A DNA stretch of 64,000 nucleotides from an uncultured Prochlorococcus sp. (GTDB lineage: Bacteria; Cyanobacteriota; Cyanobacteriia; PCC-6307; Cyanobiaceae), in assembly GCA_902572065.1 (NCBI GenBank), contig CACGEL010000001.1, positions 1 to 64,000 on the forward strand. The letters are read 5' to 3'. Under the pieces are notes generated by a model. That model had not been told where the DNA came from, made no database searches, and was given only the letters and a program-made list of their open reading frames with translations. Numbering within the stretch: the stretch's first letter is position 1; each line of letters starts with the position of its first letter. The translations under genes were made by a program, and so were the position numbers. This document shows, piece after piece, positions 1-11,983 of this stretch.

Positions 1-636
<636 letters not shown>

Positions 637-759
637 ACAGGGAGACAACAAAATGTAAATATTAATTTTGTCACCTTAGGTCGATCGGTATCTCAGATTC
701 TTAATTTTAAGAATTTCAGTTTCTAAGTTTTTTCTAGGTCACACCCATTACTTTTTCCT

Positions 760-833
<74 letters not shown>

Positions 834-845
834 TATCTCTATGTT

Positions 846-918
846 GGGGGTATAGCTCAGTTGGTAGAGCGCCTGCTTTGCAAGCAGGATGTCAGCGGTT
901 CGAGTCCGCTTACCTCCA
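846..918 (+). tRNA. trnA-TGC: tRNA-Ala(TGC)
   Basis: A 73-base cloverleaf, 12 bases after tRNA-Ile. The acceptor arms are GGGGGTA (846-852) and TACCTCC (911-917), with one G-T pair and discriminator A918. The anticodon TGC is at 879-881 and the T-loop is GGTTCGAGTCC. It is part of the rRNA operon transcript. Confidence 0.98.
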
Positions 919-1058
919 CTGAATACCACCTTTATACATATTGTTAAAAAGGGAAATTGTTTTGAGTCGTGTTCTAATTGCTCTGAGCGAATCTAGCTTC
1001 CTATTTTATTTAATAAATAAGATGCTGGACTCATTGAATTATTTTCATTGTTTTCAGA

Positions 1059-1098
1059 GAACCTTGACAACTGCATAGATTATTTTTGAAGACAATAA
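1059..1098 (+). promoter_or_regulatory. 5' arm of the 23S pre-rRNA processing stem
   Basis: Bases 1059-1079 are complementary to 4098-4118 downstream of 23S, with 20 of 21 positions pairing by eye. GAAGACAATAA at 1088-1098 can continue the pairing with the TTATTGTCTTT stretch near 4074-4084. Together they would enclose the whole 23S gene in one long duplex, the usual substrate for RNase III cleavage. The same segment resembles the boxA-type antitermination element of cyanobacterial spacers. The pairing is seen in the sequence; the RNase III role is from general knowledge. Confidence 0.8.
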
Positions 1099-1182
1099 GC
1101 ATCTTTAATGATGCAGATTTATTATTTGTGCGAATGCATTAAATAACAATTCTATTAAGCTGATGCTTCAATTATTGAAGTT

Positions 1183-4063
<2,881 letters not shown>

Positions 4064-4124
4064 AAACTTAATTTATTGTCTTTGATTTATATAATTTTCT
4101 ATGCAGTTCTCAAGGTTCACACTA

Positions 4125-4242
4125 TCCTGGTGTTCATGGCGATGTGGAACCACTCCGATCCATCTCGAACTCGGTTGTGAAACGCATCAGCGGCGAAAAT
4201 ATTTAGGGGGTAGCCCCTTGAGAAGATAGCTCAATGCCAGGT
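4125..4242 (+). rRNA. rrf: 5S ribosomal RNA
   Basis: About 118 bases, starting 60 bases after 23S. The terminal helix pairs CCTGG (4126-4130) with CCAGG (4237-4241). The internal CCGATCCATCTCGAACTCGG segment is typical bacterial 5S loop B/C sequence. It closes the rRNA operon and is followed by a rho-independent terminator. Confidence 0.97.
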
Positions 4243-4253
4243 AAAATATTTTA

Positions 4254-4287
4254 AAAGGGTTTGCTTGTACAACGCAAACCCTTTTTT
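4254..4287. terminator. Bidirectional terminator of the rRNA operon, overlapping the mutM stop
   Basis: A perfect 11-bp stem: AAAGGGTTTGC at 4254-4264 and GCAAACCCTTT at 4274-4284, with a 9-base loop and a T run on the plus side. On the minus strand the same hairpin is followed by TTTTAAAATATTTT, so it can also stop mutM transcription. The mutM stop codon (4286-4288) touches the stem. Confidence 0.93.
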
Positions 4288-5167
4288 ATTTCTGACATTC
4301 ACGACACCAATGAGTACTTCTTCCTGAAATCTTTTTTCTCTCAACTATATTTTTGCATTTACGACATTCTTTCCCTGTTCTTCTATAAACATTAGTTTGT
4401 AATCCAAAATTACCATTTTCACCTTCTAGGTCTCTGAAGTCACTAAAAGTAGTTCCGCCTGCACCAATACTCTTTTTTAAAATATCTACGATTGCAATCT
4501 TAAGCTTTTTTAATTCATTCTTTTTAATTGTTCTAGCCTCTCTAAAAGGAGATATTCCAGCAGAGTACAGACTTTCATCTGCATATATATTCCCTATTCC
4601 AGCGACTATTGTTTGATCTAATAAAATTGATTTTATAGGTCTTGTTTTTTTTGAAATTACTTTAGTCAGATAATTGATATTAAAATTGTCAGAAAATGGT
4701 TCAGGCCCTAATGATCCTAATCCTTTAATAATTTTTGTTGGTAACAATTCTTTTCTAACCCACCACATTTGACCAAAACTCCTTACATCAATATATCTAA
4801 GCTCATGATTATTGTTATCTAAAAGCCTTATTCTTGTATGTTTACAAGGTGCAGTAAGTTTATGATTAAAAGTGAAATAACCAGTCATTCTTAAATGAAC
4901 GACCAATACCCCATTGTTTATAAAATTATCTTCATTTGCAATATTAATATTATTACTTTTAATTTTTTTAAGTTCTGCAATTAAATATTTTCCTCTTCTA
5001 TTCCATTTATATATAAGTGAATTCTGAAGGCCTTCAATGAAGTCTTTATTTTCAAGGGGAAAAGCCACAGTTGATTCTCTGCAGATTTCTACCTTTTTAA
5101 TAATAAAATTATTAAGTTTTTGCTCTAAACCTCTTCTGACTGTCTCAACTTCAGGTAACTCAGGCAA
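4286..5167 (-). CDS. mutM: Formamidopyrimidine-DNA glycosylase (Fpg/MutM)
   Basis: Bifunctional base-excision repair enzyme that removes oxidised purines such as 8-oxoguanine and cleaves the abasic strand. At 293 residues it is a normal length. The protein begins [15 protein letters not shown]. Pro2 is the catalytic nucleophile and Glu3 assists, so the TTG codon at 5167 must be the start. The helix-two-turn-helix segment contains [11 protein letters not shown], and the C-terminal zinc finger has two CxxC pairs (CRKC and CREC). It lies 4 bases after psaE on the same strand, so the two are probably cotranscribed. In an oxygen-evolving cell, oxidised guanine is an expected load. Confidence 0.97.
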   Translation of the reverse strand: MPELPEVETVRRGLEQKLNNFIIKKVEICRESTVAFPLENKDFIEGLQNSLIYKWNRRGKYLIAELKKIKSNNINIANEDNFINNGVLVVHLRMTGYFTFNHKLTAPCKHTRIRLLDNNNHELRYIDVRSFGQMWWVRKELLPTKIIKGLGSLGPEPFSDNFNINYLTKVISKKTRPIKSILLDQTIVAGIGNIYADESLYSAGISPFREARTIKKNELKKLKIAIVDILKKSIGAGGTTFSDFRDLEGENGNFGLQTNVYRRTGKECRKCKNIVERKKISGRSTHWCRECQK

Positions 5168-5171
5168 ATCT

Positions 5172-5381
5172 TTAAGCTTTTTCTAGTTCGCTTTCTGCGA
5201 AATTATTAGTATTTGCTCCTCCCTCAGTTCCACTTATTCCTGCATAATTTACTTTTTCAAATCTGACTACACAGTTGTATTTTATTCCTGTAGTATCAAC
5301 TGAAGCAACTTTCCCAATTTCGTTATACCAGTAAGACTCTGGTCTTTTAACTCTTACAAGATCTCCTCTGGAAATTGCCAT
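5172..5381 (-). CDS. psaE: Photosystem I reaction centre subunit IV (PsaE)
   Basis: Stromal-side (cytoplasmic) peripheral subunit of photosystem I that helps dock ferredoxin or flavodoxin and supports cyclic electron flow. The 69-residue protein starts [20 protein letters not shown], the family's conserved N-terminus, and forms an SH3-like beta barrel. An open frame continues upstream to 5444, but the ATG at 5381 gives the canonical protein and I chose it. mutM follows after 4 bases. This gene is direct evidence for an oxygenic phototroph. Confidence 0.97.
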   Translation of the reverse strand: MAISRGDLVRVKRPESYWYNEIGKVASVDTTGIKYNCVVRFEKVNYAGISGTEGGANTNNFAESELEKA

Positions 5382-5462
5382 TAATTTAAATTTAACTAAC
5401 ATCAAGAATAACTCATAATTGATATCCACAGAAAAATTATTCACACATATTAATTAAAAGAC

Positions 5463-6218
5463 TTAGCAGAAATCATTTAATAGATTTTTTTCAAATTCTT
5501 CTTTAGCAGGAATCCATCCTCTCCATTTTCTACCAGGAATTCTTACATCTAAATCTTTGGTTTCGCACCTTAGTGCAATTATAAGCTTTTTCTTATTTTG
5601 ATTTAGAGCATTTAAAATTTTTATGTTATTTAATTCTTTTAATTTATTTTGTTCTATTGTTATTAGACCATAAGTTTTATTATCTTCACTTGTCAATTTA
5701 TTAACTCCTTCATTTTTAGCTACCGATGATATTTTTTGATTAATTGTATTCTTTTCGCTTAAAAATAGTTTAGATCCAACTTCTATTGCATCCTGATCTT
5801 TGAGGTTATTAATTTCAATTAGGTATTTCAAATCTAATCCATATTTGAAAGAAATTTCAGTGAGGTTTTCACCTTTTAGGACAAGGTGATAGATTTTGGG
5901 TTTTGCATTATTTTCAGTTATTTGACTATTATCAGAAATCTTTAGATTTTGTCCTACATAAATATAATTTTCATCTTTCAAATCATTTAATTTGATAATT
6001 AAGTCTTTTTCGATTGAATATAATTTTGAGATACTATTAACTGTATCGCCTACTTTTACGATATGAATTTTTTTTAATTCTGATTCCTCATTAATTGACG
6101 ACTCTTCCTCAAAAGTATTTTCTATTTGATTATTTGATGCATAAATTTCTTCAGCGTTTATAAAAATAGGGTTAAAAAAATTAAAAAAGAAGGCAAACAA
6201 AATGAATTTAAATTTCAT
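5463..6218 (-). CDS. Exported protein with two LysM domains
   Basis: 251 residues. It has a hydrophobic N-terminal signal (about residues 1-22, ending near FINAEE), an acidic linker, then two LysM repeats. The first starts near residue 51 (HIVKVGDTVNSISKLYSI) and the second near 109 (YHLVLKGENLTEISFKYGL). LysM modules bind N-acetylglucosamine in peptidoglycan. The C-terminal part (RCETKDLDVRIPGRKWRGW) matches no catalytic domain I recognise. It probably acts as a periplasmic wall-binding protein. It stands alone between psaE and the aldehyde dehydrogenase gene, in the same orientation. Confidence 0.85.
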   Translation of the reverse strand: MKFKFILFAFFFNFFNPIFINAEEIYASNNQIENTFEEESSINEESELKKIHIVKVGDTVNSISKLYSIEKDLIIKLNDLKDENYIYVGQNLKISDNSQITENNAKPKIYHLVLKGENLTEISFKYGLDLKYLIEINNLKDQDAIEVGSKLFLSEKNTINQKISSVAKNEGVNKLTSEDNKTYGLITIEQNKLKELNNIKILNALNQNKKKLIIALRCETKDLDVRIPGRKWRGWIPAKEEFEKNLLNDFC

Positions 6219-6290
6219 TAATTTATCTATTTACCTCAAGATAATATGTGTATTTAATTCCGCTAGAGTTTTGACACTAATTTATGTAAT

Positions 6291-7682
6291 TTAAATCTTA
6301 AAAATAAATTTTATGAATTTCATTACTTTCTCATAGGGAGGATATCTTATATCTAAATCAAATAAGAAACCTTTATAAGTTATTGATTTTTGATTTGAAA
6401 AATTCCTAAAACCCTCTTCTCCATGAAATTTACCCATTCCACTTTTACCCACTCCACCGAATGGTAAATTTGGAATAAGAACAGGCAACATGACATCATT
6501 AATACAGATAGAGCCTGAGCTTGTAACTTTTGAAATATGATCATGGATTTTTTTATTTCCTCCAAAAATATATATTGCTAATGGTTTTGAAGCTTGATTG
6601 ATTATTTTTAAAGCCGAATCTTTATTTTCAATTCTAATTACTGGAAGAAGAGAGCTAAATAATTCTTTTTGAATAATATCTTTTTCGTCTAATTTTACTT
6701 TAAAGATTGTGGGCGATATTTTCATTCTTTTTTTACTATAAATTCCTCCGAATAAAATACGCTTCTCTTTTTTATATCTTTTAAGTATTTCTGAAGTTTT
6801 GGAAAATTGCTTTTTCTCTAATTTAGATAAGTTTTTTGAAGTTATTGGATTTTTGCCATAAAAAATAGTGATATATTTCTTCAACTCTTCAATTAATTGA
6901 TTTTCAATTTCTTTTTCTACAAATATGTGATTGGGGGCCATACATGATTGTCCTGAATTGAAAAATTTACCCCAGACAATTCTTTTTGCTGCAATTTCTA
7001 AATTTGCATCTTTGAAAATAATAACTGGATTTGTTCCACTAAGTTCAAGTGTTAAAGGGGTTAAGTTCTTTGAAGCTGATTTCATAATAGATTTTCCCGT
7101 TTCGGTACTTCCTGTAAAAAAAATATGATCGAAATTGTGTTTTACCAGTTTTATTGACTCTTTATAATCTCCTTCGATCGTTAATAAGATATCTTTCTGG
7201 AAATATTTATCAGTCAACTTTTTGATTAGTTTTGATGTTGAAGAACATTTTTCTGATGGTTTTATTACAGCAGTGTTTCCTGAAGAAAAAATATTAACTA
7301 AGGGCTTAAAAAGATATAACAAAGGATAATTATATGGACCTAATATTAGAACACACCCAAGAGGTTCGTAGGTAACTTTTGAGAATGATGGGAAAAGATA
7401 AATTGGAGTTAGGACCCTTTTGGTTCGCATCCAGGACCTCAGTTTTTTCTTAATTAAAGAAATTTCTTCTCTAATTAAGAGTATTTCTGAAAGGGCTTCA
7501 ATTTCCGACTTGCCGAGATCAAGGAAAAGAGCTTTTATGATTTCTTTTTTATTCTCATCTAAAAGTTTAGAAACCTTGCTAATCTGATTCATTCTCCAAT
7601 ATATACTTTCTGTTTGACCAGTAATTACTTTATTTTTTAATTTATCAATACTTTCTTTATATGATTTATCTAAAAAATTCAT
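6291..7682 (-). CDS. Aldehyde dehydrogenase, class 3 / fatty-aldehyde type
   Basis: NAD(P)-dependent oxidation of aldehydes to carboxylic acids. At 463 residues it has the shorter length of the class 3 branch (ALDH3, YwdH). Visible features are the nucleotide-binding FTGSTETGKSIM, the general-base region LELSGTNP (usually LELGG), and the catalytic cysteine in GQSCMAPNH. The C-terminus is basic and hydrophobic (MKFIKFIFKI), which could associate with membranes. In cyanobacteria such enzymes recycle fatty aldehydes from lipid turnover; that substrate is an inference. Confidence 0.92.
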   Translation of the reverse strand: MNFLDKSYKESIDKLKNKVITGQTESIYWRMNQISKVSKLLDENKKEIIKALFLDLGKSEIEALSEILLIREEISLIKKKLRSWMRTKRVLTPIYLFPSFSKVTYEPLGCVLILGPYNYPLLYLFKPLVNIFSSGNTAVIKPSEKCSSTSKLIKKLTDKYFQKDILLTIEGDYKESIKLVKHNFDHIFFTGSTETGKSIMKSASKNLTPLTLELSGTNPVIIFKDANLEIAAKRIVWGKFFNSGQSCMAPNHIFVEKEIENQLIEELKKYITIFYGKNPITSKNLSKLEKKQFSKTSEILKRYKKEKRILFGGIYSKKRMKISPTIFKVKLDEKDIIQKELFSSLLPVIRIENKDSALKIINQASKPLAIYIFGGNKKIHDHISKVTSSGSICINDVMLPVLIPNLPFGGVGKSGMGKFHGEEGFRNFSNQKSITYKGFLFDLDIRYPPYEKVMKFIKFIFKI

Positions 7683-7807
7683 CTAGAAAGATTTTTTATA
7701 TCATAGTTAATATATCAGATTAATAATTTAAAATATCTAAAAATGATTGAGAAAAAAAAAGCGATATTATTTTTTATAAATAATATAAATATTAACCATA
7801 ATTTATT

Positions 7808-8389
7808 TTGAAAATAATTAATAAAGATACACAGTTTATTATTCCTTCTTTTTTATGTATTTTATTATTTATAGTTATTAATTTTAAACGATTTTTCTTA
7901 GTTTCAGACCTTTCCTATTGGTCAAGTAATCTTTTAAATCAACCATATAGGATATTAAGTTATAGTTTTGTACATAAGGATTTCAATCATTTATTATCTA
8001 ATTTATTTGGAATAGTTGTAGTTAGATATTCTTTTATAAATTTGAAGTTGAATAATATATATCTTTTCTTTTATCTAATTATTTTGATAATACCAATTCA
8101 GACTTTTTATTTATTCATCGTTGATAATTTTTTATTTTATGATCCTGATCATTTTTTGATTGGTTTTAGTGGAATTATATTTGGTGCATTTTCCTTCATT
8201 TTGCTCTCTTCTATTCACGGGAAAGAATATATTTTTAACATATTTATTGGCTTAAAAAAGAATTATGAAATTAAGAAATTAATGACTATTTTTTTGTCTT
8301 TGGGTATTGTGTATTCTTTATTGCCAGGCATCAGTTTTTCTGGACATGTAGCAGGAATATTGAGTGGATTTTTTATTTTTTTTCTTTAA
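7808..8389 (+). CDS. Rhomboid-family intramembrane serine protease
   Basis: 193 residues, almost entirely membrane helices. The serine motif GFSGIIFGA (GxSG) and the C-terminal histidine motif SGHVAGILSG form the rhomboid catalytic dyad. HKDFNHLLSNLFG fits the conserved loop-helix with the second-helix His/Asn. Rhomboids cleave substrates inside the membrane; the target is unknown. The start is TTG at 7808, with no clear ribosome-binding site. It is divergent from the aldehyde dehydrogenase gene, with a short AT-rich promoter region between. Confidence 0.85.
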   Translation: MKIINKDTQFIIPSFLCILLFIVINFKRFFLVSDLSYWSSNLLNQPYRILSYSFVHKDFNHLLSNLFGIVVVRYSFINLKLNNIYLFFYLIILIIPIQTFYLFIVDNFLFYDPDHFLIGFSGIIFGAFSFILLSSIHGKEYIFNIFIGLKKNYEIKKLMTIFLSLGIVYSLLPGISFSGHVAGILSGFFIFFL

Positions 8390-8476
8390 ATTGAGAAAAT
8401 GTCATCTCCTAGTATTGATTAAACTAATTACTTTAAAATCTTAAAAGTTTTAATTTCTTTAGTTAAAATATTACTA

Positions 8477-9367
8477 ATGAAAAAAAATTTTTCAATCAGA
8501 TTAATATCTAATAATGAAATTCAGAAAGTTACTGATTGGGCAAGGTTAGAGGGGTTTGCTCCAGGCTTTGATGACATATCAATTTATAAAAATACTGATA
8601 AAAAAGGAGTATGGGTTGGGTGTATTGATGATAATCCTATAGGTTCTATCGCTTGTGTTAAATATAATTCTTCGTATGGGTTTATAGGCTTATTCATCGT
8701 AAAAAAGGAATTCCGTAATATGGGTTATGGAGTAAAGCTATGGAAACATGCATTAGATTACTTGGAAAATGTTGATTGTATCGGTTTAGAAGCAGCTCCA
8801 AATAGACTGGATGATTATCAAAAGTGGGGTTTTAAGAAATCCTCAATAACAAATAGATGGAAATCAGAGGGTATTCGAAATTTGCCATATAGTTCTTTTT
8901 ATAAAGATGAAAATAATGCTTTTAAGGTTGTCCCTGGGAGTGATATTTCTCCTGAATCTGTCTTGATATATGACTCTCAGCGAGAACCTAGTCCCAGGCC
9001 ACATTTCTTGAGGGATTGGCTGAACGATTCCTTTGGGAATGTTAGTGCGCTTGTTGATAAGAATGGTATGTGCCATGGTTTTGGGAGGATAAGACCTTGC
9101 ATGCTTCAGGATAAAACTCAAGGATGGAGAATAGGCCCTCTTCTGGCTGATACTCCACCCTTAGCAGAATTACTGATTAGGAAATTAGTTAGTAATTTAG
9201 AAGCTGAAATATTATTGGACTGCTCAAATCTCAATCCTTATGCGAATTATCTTTTATCTAGTATGGGTTTTAAAGAAATTTCAAATACTTATAGAATGTA
9301 TAAAGGTGTTCAACCTTCATGCCCAATGAATCAGGTATATGGGCTTGCCTGTCTAGAATTGGGTTAG
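8477..9367 (+). CDS. GNAT-family acetyltransferase with two GNAT-like halves
   Basis: 296 residues. The N-terminal half is a clear GNAT fold, with the acetyl-CoA-binding segment VKKEFRNMGYGVKLWKHAL around residues 75-95. The C-terminal half (from about residue 150) looks like the degenerate second domain of YitH/HsdA-like proteins, ending in VYGLACLELG. The substrate is unknown. The gene lies alone, 87 bases after the rhomboid gene on the same strand. Confidence 0.85.
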   Translation: MKKNFSIRLISNNEIQKVTDWARLEGFAPGFDDISIYKNTDKKGVWVGCIDDNPIGSIACVKYNSSYGFIGLFIVKKEFRNMGYGVKLWKHALDYLENVDCIGLEAAPNRLDDYQKWGFKKSSITNRWKSEGIRNLPYSSFYKDENNAFKVVPGSDISPESVLIYDSQREPSPRPHFLRDWLNDSFGNVSALVDKNGMCHGFGRIRPCMLQDKTQGWRIGPLLADTPPLAELLIRKLVSNLEAEILLDCSNLNPYANYLLSSMGFKEISNTYRMYKGVQPSCPMNQVYGLACLELG

Positions 9368-9428
9368 TCATTTCTCTAATACATAATATTTTTTGATTTA
9401 TTTTTTCCTAATTAGAAACTTTTTATAT

Positions 9429-9710
9429 TTATTGCTTTACTAGTTTCGAGAAGTTTTTATTTTCAGCGGTTTTTAATATCCTTTCTACAGTATCTGCGTT
9501 GATTATTATTATTTCTCCATTATCAATATTTGCTACTTGAAATAAGGTCCATGAATTTGGATCCCTTGCTCCTCCTATACAGTTAATCACTTGCCCAATC
9601 CAATTATCATATCGTACGTCTTGAGTATGATCTGAAGGCATTTCATCTCTAATTACTACATAATCACCAGGTTTAACGAAAAGAAATTCATAATCTTCTG
9701 AATTAGCCAT
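9429..9710 (-). CDS. DUF3104-like protein
   Basis: 93 residues, no signal or membrane segment. The KPGDYVVIRDEMP start and the WIGQVINCIGGARDPNSW core resemble the DUF3104 family of small marine cyanobacterial proteins, whose function is unknown. The shape suggests a small beta-barrel. A perfect inverted repeat, TATAGTA (9726-9732) and TACTATA (9739-9745), lies immediately upstream, over the likely promoter. The family name is from memory of the motif pattern. Confidence 0.7.
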   Translation of the reverse strand: MANSEDYEFLFVKPGDYVVIRDEMPSDHTQDVRYDNWIGQVINCIGGARDPNSWTLFQVANIDNGEIIIINADTVERILKTAENKNFSKLVKQ

Positions 9711-9725
9711 AGCGCAAAGGGATTT

Positions 9726-9745
9726 TATAGTACAAATATACTATA
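9726..9745. repeat. Inverted repeat in the promoter region of the 9429-9710 gene
   Basis: TATAGTA and TACTATA arms of 7 bp with a 6-base spacer, 16 bases upstream of the minus-strand start at 9710. The arm also resembles a -10 box. It could be an operator or simply AT-rich promoter DNA. Confidence 0.4.
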
Positions 9746-9864
9746 ACCTGTATTGAGGTCAATCTAAATTAGGAATATTTAGGTAGATATGGCAAATATC
9801 TGTATCTATAAAAATTGTTTTATTAAAAGGAATATGACTGAAAATAAATAAAATAACTGATGTT

Positions 9865-9999
9865 TTAAATTAAAATGGATTTGAGTTGATCAAGTAAATC
9901 AGTATGACTAGAGACTAATTTTGTAAATAATAAATAGACTAAACCTCCCATAGCAATTCTTCCGTTTAATCTTTCTAATTGTTTTAATTTCTTGAACAA
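9865..9999 (-). CDS. hli: Short high-light-inducible (Hli/SCP) chlorophyll-binding-type protein
   Basis: 44 residues. The core ERLNGRIAMGGLVYLLFTK is the chlorophyll a/b-binding motif ExxNGRxAMxG of Hli proteins, with one membrane helix. Hli proteins bind chlorophyll and carotenoid and dissipate excess energy around photosystem II or during chlorophyll recycling. The only start in frame is TTG at 9999, with an AGGA about 12-15 bases upstream. A stop lies farther upstream, so the protein cannot be much longer than about 62 residues. The C-terminal tail after the helix is polar (SSHTDLLDQ). Confidence 0.72.
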   Translation of the reverse strand: MFKKLKQLERLNGRIAMGGLVYLLFTKLVSSHTDLLDQLKSILI

Positions 10000-10138
10000 C
10001 TTTTTTTTTATATTCCTAAAATTTAGCTTCTTATATTTATAAAAAAGTATCGGTTGTTTCTAAAAAGATAATATCTTTTTAATCACAAAAGTTAAGGGAC
10101 TTTATGATAAGAAAAGATTAAATAAAAATTGGAAGAGA

Positions 10139-10282
10139 CTAAAGCCAACCCTCTTTCATTTTTAAATAAAGTTGTTCTGTCTCCGCAGAATAGATATTGC
10201 TTTCTTGATATGATTGTTGCTGTTGCTGTTGCTGTTGCTGCTGTTGAGTGGAATTGCTCTTTTGCGATTGAACTTCGGACAT
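10139..10282 (-). CDS. Polyglutamine-containing microprotein
   Basis: 47 residues, ATG start at 10282. The order is a polar N-terminus (MSEVQSQKSNS), an unbroken run of 11 glutamines at residues 13-23 encoded by alternating CAA and CAG, then a non-repetitive tail ending ETEQLYLKMKEGWL. The tail looks constrained (amphipathic, ending GWL). I do not recognise the family. The CAA/CAG tract is a simple repeat likely to vary in length between strains by replication slippage. Confidence 0.6.
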   Translation of the reverse strand: MSEVQSQKSNSTQQQQQQQQQQQSYQESNIYSAETEQLYLKMKEGWL

Positions 10283-10400
10283 TAAGCCATTAAAATTTGT
10301 GTGTTTATTCTCTCATATTTGAGGCTTTTTTTGTTTAATTCAATTCTTAAATTTTATTTAAATTTTATTTTATAAATATTTTCCTAATTTCAAACGTAAA

Positions 10401-10502
10401 TTATTTCACGGCAGTAGTTTTGGCGTATAGGAATTGAACCTCCCAGTAAACTATTCCTAGAAAAACTGCACTGGCAAGGAGAATTTCAGAGATGGTTAGC
10501 AT
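10401..10502 (-). CDS. Single-pass membrane microprotein (33 residues)
   Basis: ATG at 10502, TAA at 10401. The sequence begins MLTISEILLASAVFLGIVYW and ends LYAKTTAVK, giving one membrane helix and a positive C-terminal tail. The size and shape resemble small photosystem or cytochrome b6f subunits, but it matches none that I know. Its codon use is less AT-extreme than the flanking spacer, which supports a real gene. Confidence 0.5.
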   Translation of the reverse strand: MLTISEILLASAVFLGIVYWEVQFLYAKTTAVK

Positions 10503-10646
10503 GAATTTATAGTTGGTAGTTTAATTTTCGTATCAAATCACACAGAATGCAATAGGTACTATTTACATTTTTAATTCTTAATAAATCTTACTTAGTTAAA
10601 TAAGTCTTTAAATAATATAAAATTAAAATTAGATATAAATTCTTTT

Positions 10647-11081
10647 GTGGGAAATTTTATAAACTTATCTATCTTGATACCTTTGATACCAATGGTTATG
10701 CCTTTATTTATATTAATTCTATTACTAAGTTTTAATAGAACAATAAATAGACTAACTAAGCCAGTAAGTTTTCTTATAGTCTTTTCTTTATTAAGCTCTG
10801 CTTTTATAAGTTCATATCTCTATTTAAGAAAAATAGAAGGCGAAGTGTTTTTATCTAATTATCTAAGACTCTTTAAAAGTAAAGATTTAGTACTTCATTT
10901 AAATTCGTTAACTGAAAGAATCACAATATTTTTTCCCGTAATAATGGCAATAGTCATTGGAGTGCTTTTTTACAAATTGCCAAGACAAAAAGGATATGTC
11001 TCATTGATAATAGGAATTGGCTTGATTTCTTCCTCAATAATATTTGCAGTAATGTTTCTAGATTTTTCAGTCTTGATTTAG
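10647..11081 (+). CDS. Four-helix membrane protein of unknown function
   Basis: 144 residues with a GTG start at 10647. Hydrophobic helices lie at about 5-28, 40-60, 92-110 and 118-142. The layout loosely recalls the first helices of NADH dehydrogenase antiporter-type subunits, but there is no conserved ion-channel lysine/glutamate pattern that I can point to, so I leave the function open. No partner gene is adjacent. Confidence 0.6.
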   Translation: MGNFINLSILIPLIPMVMPLFILILLLSFNRTINRLTKPVSFLIVFSLLSSAFISSYLYLRKIEGEVFLSNYLRLFKSKDLVLHLNSLTERITIFFPVIMAIVIGVLFYKLPRQKGYVSLIIGIGLISSSIIFAVMFLDFSVLI

Positions 11082-11126
11082 GATTGAGTTATCATCACTA
11101 GGGCTTCATTAAGTTCTTCAACGTGA

Positions 11127-11315
11127 TTAATCATCTTGTGCAATTTCTTTTATCCTTCGATCACTTTGGTGGGTTTTTAAGTATTTTGTATAAATATTAA
11201 ATCCATGCTCTTCAATTTTGATATTTACGTCATAAGCATTAGTTGGAGAACAGAAGGAAAAGCAAAATATGGAGATTTTGCTAAAACCTCTATTACCCAG
11301 AATCTTTGCAAATGC
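11127..11315 (-). pseudogene. Possible remnant of a small exported protein without a standard start
   Basis: A 62-codon open frame with no ATG, GTG or TTG start. It reads as a hydrophobic signal-like stretch (KISIFCFSFCSPTNAYDV) followed by a well-behaved soluble tail (IEEHGFNIYTKYLKTHQSD and onward to IAQDD). The tail looks like coding sequence rather than random AT-rich DNA. The missing start suggests a decayed gene, a rare start codon such as ATT, or chance. Confidence 0.3.
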
Positions 11316-11549
11316 CTATCAGAATATATAAAGTCAAGAAATTTTACTATATTTTTTAAGATGAATGAGTTTAAATTTTTGCATAAGCCCCTAGTCGCTA
11401 ATGTTAAGTATAATTACTTAATCGTTATGAGTCTATGCTTGTACTTTCCAACTAGCTAGAAATTAATAGTCTTAAAGTTTTAGCAAATCAGGATTAAGTC
11501 TTGAAAAAGTTTTTTTTTACTGCATATTTTGAATAGATAAATTTTCCTA

Positions 11550-11690
11550 ATGACTTCAACTGAAAAGATTGCTAATGCTAAAAAAAGAATTAATGAGTTA
11601 GAGATGTTAATAAAACACTGGGATAATTCAGAAGAAACAAATAATAATAAAATTGATTTTGAAGTAAATAATAAAAAGGTTACAGCTTAA
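11550..11690 (+). CDS. Small coiled-coil protein (46 residues)
   Basis: ATG at 11550. The first half, MTSTEKIANAKKRINELEML, is a charged amphipathic helix. The rest is Asn/Lys-rich and polar. No signal or membrane segment is present. A more degraded relative-like ORF (KRMIIQAQKRLKVLEALL) occurs at 21708-21860. Function unknown; such small helical proteins are common in Prochlorococcus. Confidence 0.6.
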   Translation: MTSTEKIANAKKRINELEMLIKHWDNSEETNNNKIDFEVNNKKVTA

Positions 11691-11853
11691 TTCTTTTGAG
11701 TTTGAGGTAAGCTTTTATTGATTTTTAATATCTATTGAGCCAATTGTTTAACTTATTTAATATCCAATATTCATTTTCTGTTTAATTAGAGCATTTAAAC
11801 CTATTTTCAAAATTCGTAATTACAAATAATCTAATTAAATATTGATGCTTTTT

Positions 11854-11967
11854 ATGAATACATTTTCTAATAAATACTTGTTCCCTATAAAGTTGTTGCC
11901 CTGGATTTTTTGGGGAATTATTTCAGTTGCTAGTGTTTATTTATTCTCTAATGCATGGATAAATTAG
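11854..11967 (+). CDS. Single-pass membrane microprotein (37 residues)
   Basis: ATG at 11854, with an in-frame ATG three codons earlier at 11845. The core LLPWIFWGIISVASVYLFS is one tryptophan-containing membrane helix, preceded by a short basic segment. Not recognised. It lies 16 bases from the end of the converging gene at 11984. Confidence 0.5.
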   Translation: MNTFSNKYLFPIKLLPWIFWGIISVASVYLFSNAWIN

Positions 11968-11983
11968 AGATTAAAATGATTTT

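Noticed and set aside
5382..5444. Longer PsaE N-terminus
   Set aside because: [18 protein letters not shown] at 5381 is the canonical start; upstream residues are non-coding-like.
11205..11459. 84-codon plus-strand ORF
   Set aside because: Composition is Asn/Phe/Tyr-rich without pattern, and the opposite strand has the more protein-like frame at 11127-11315.
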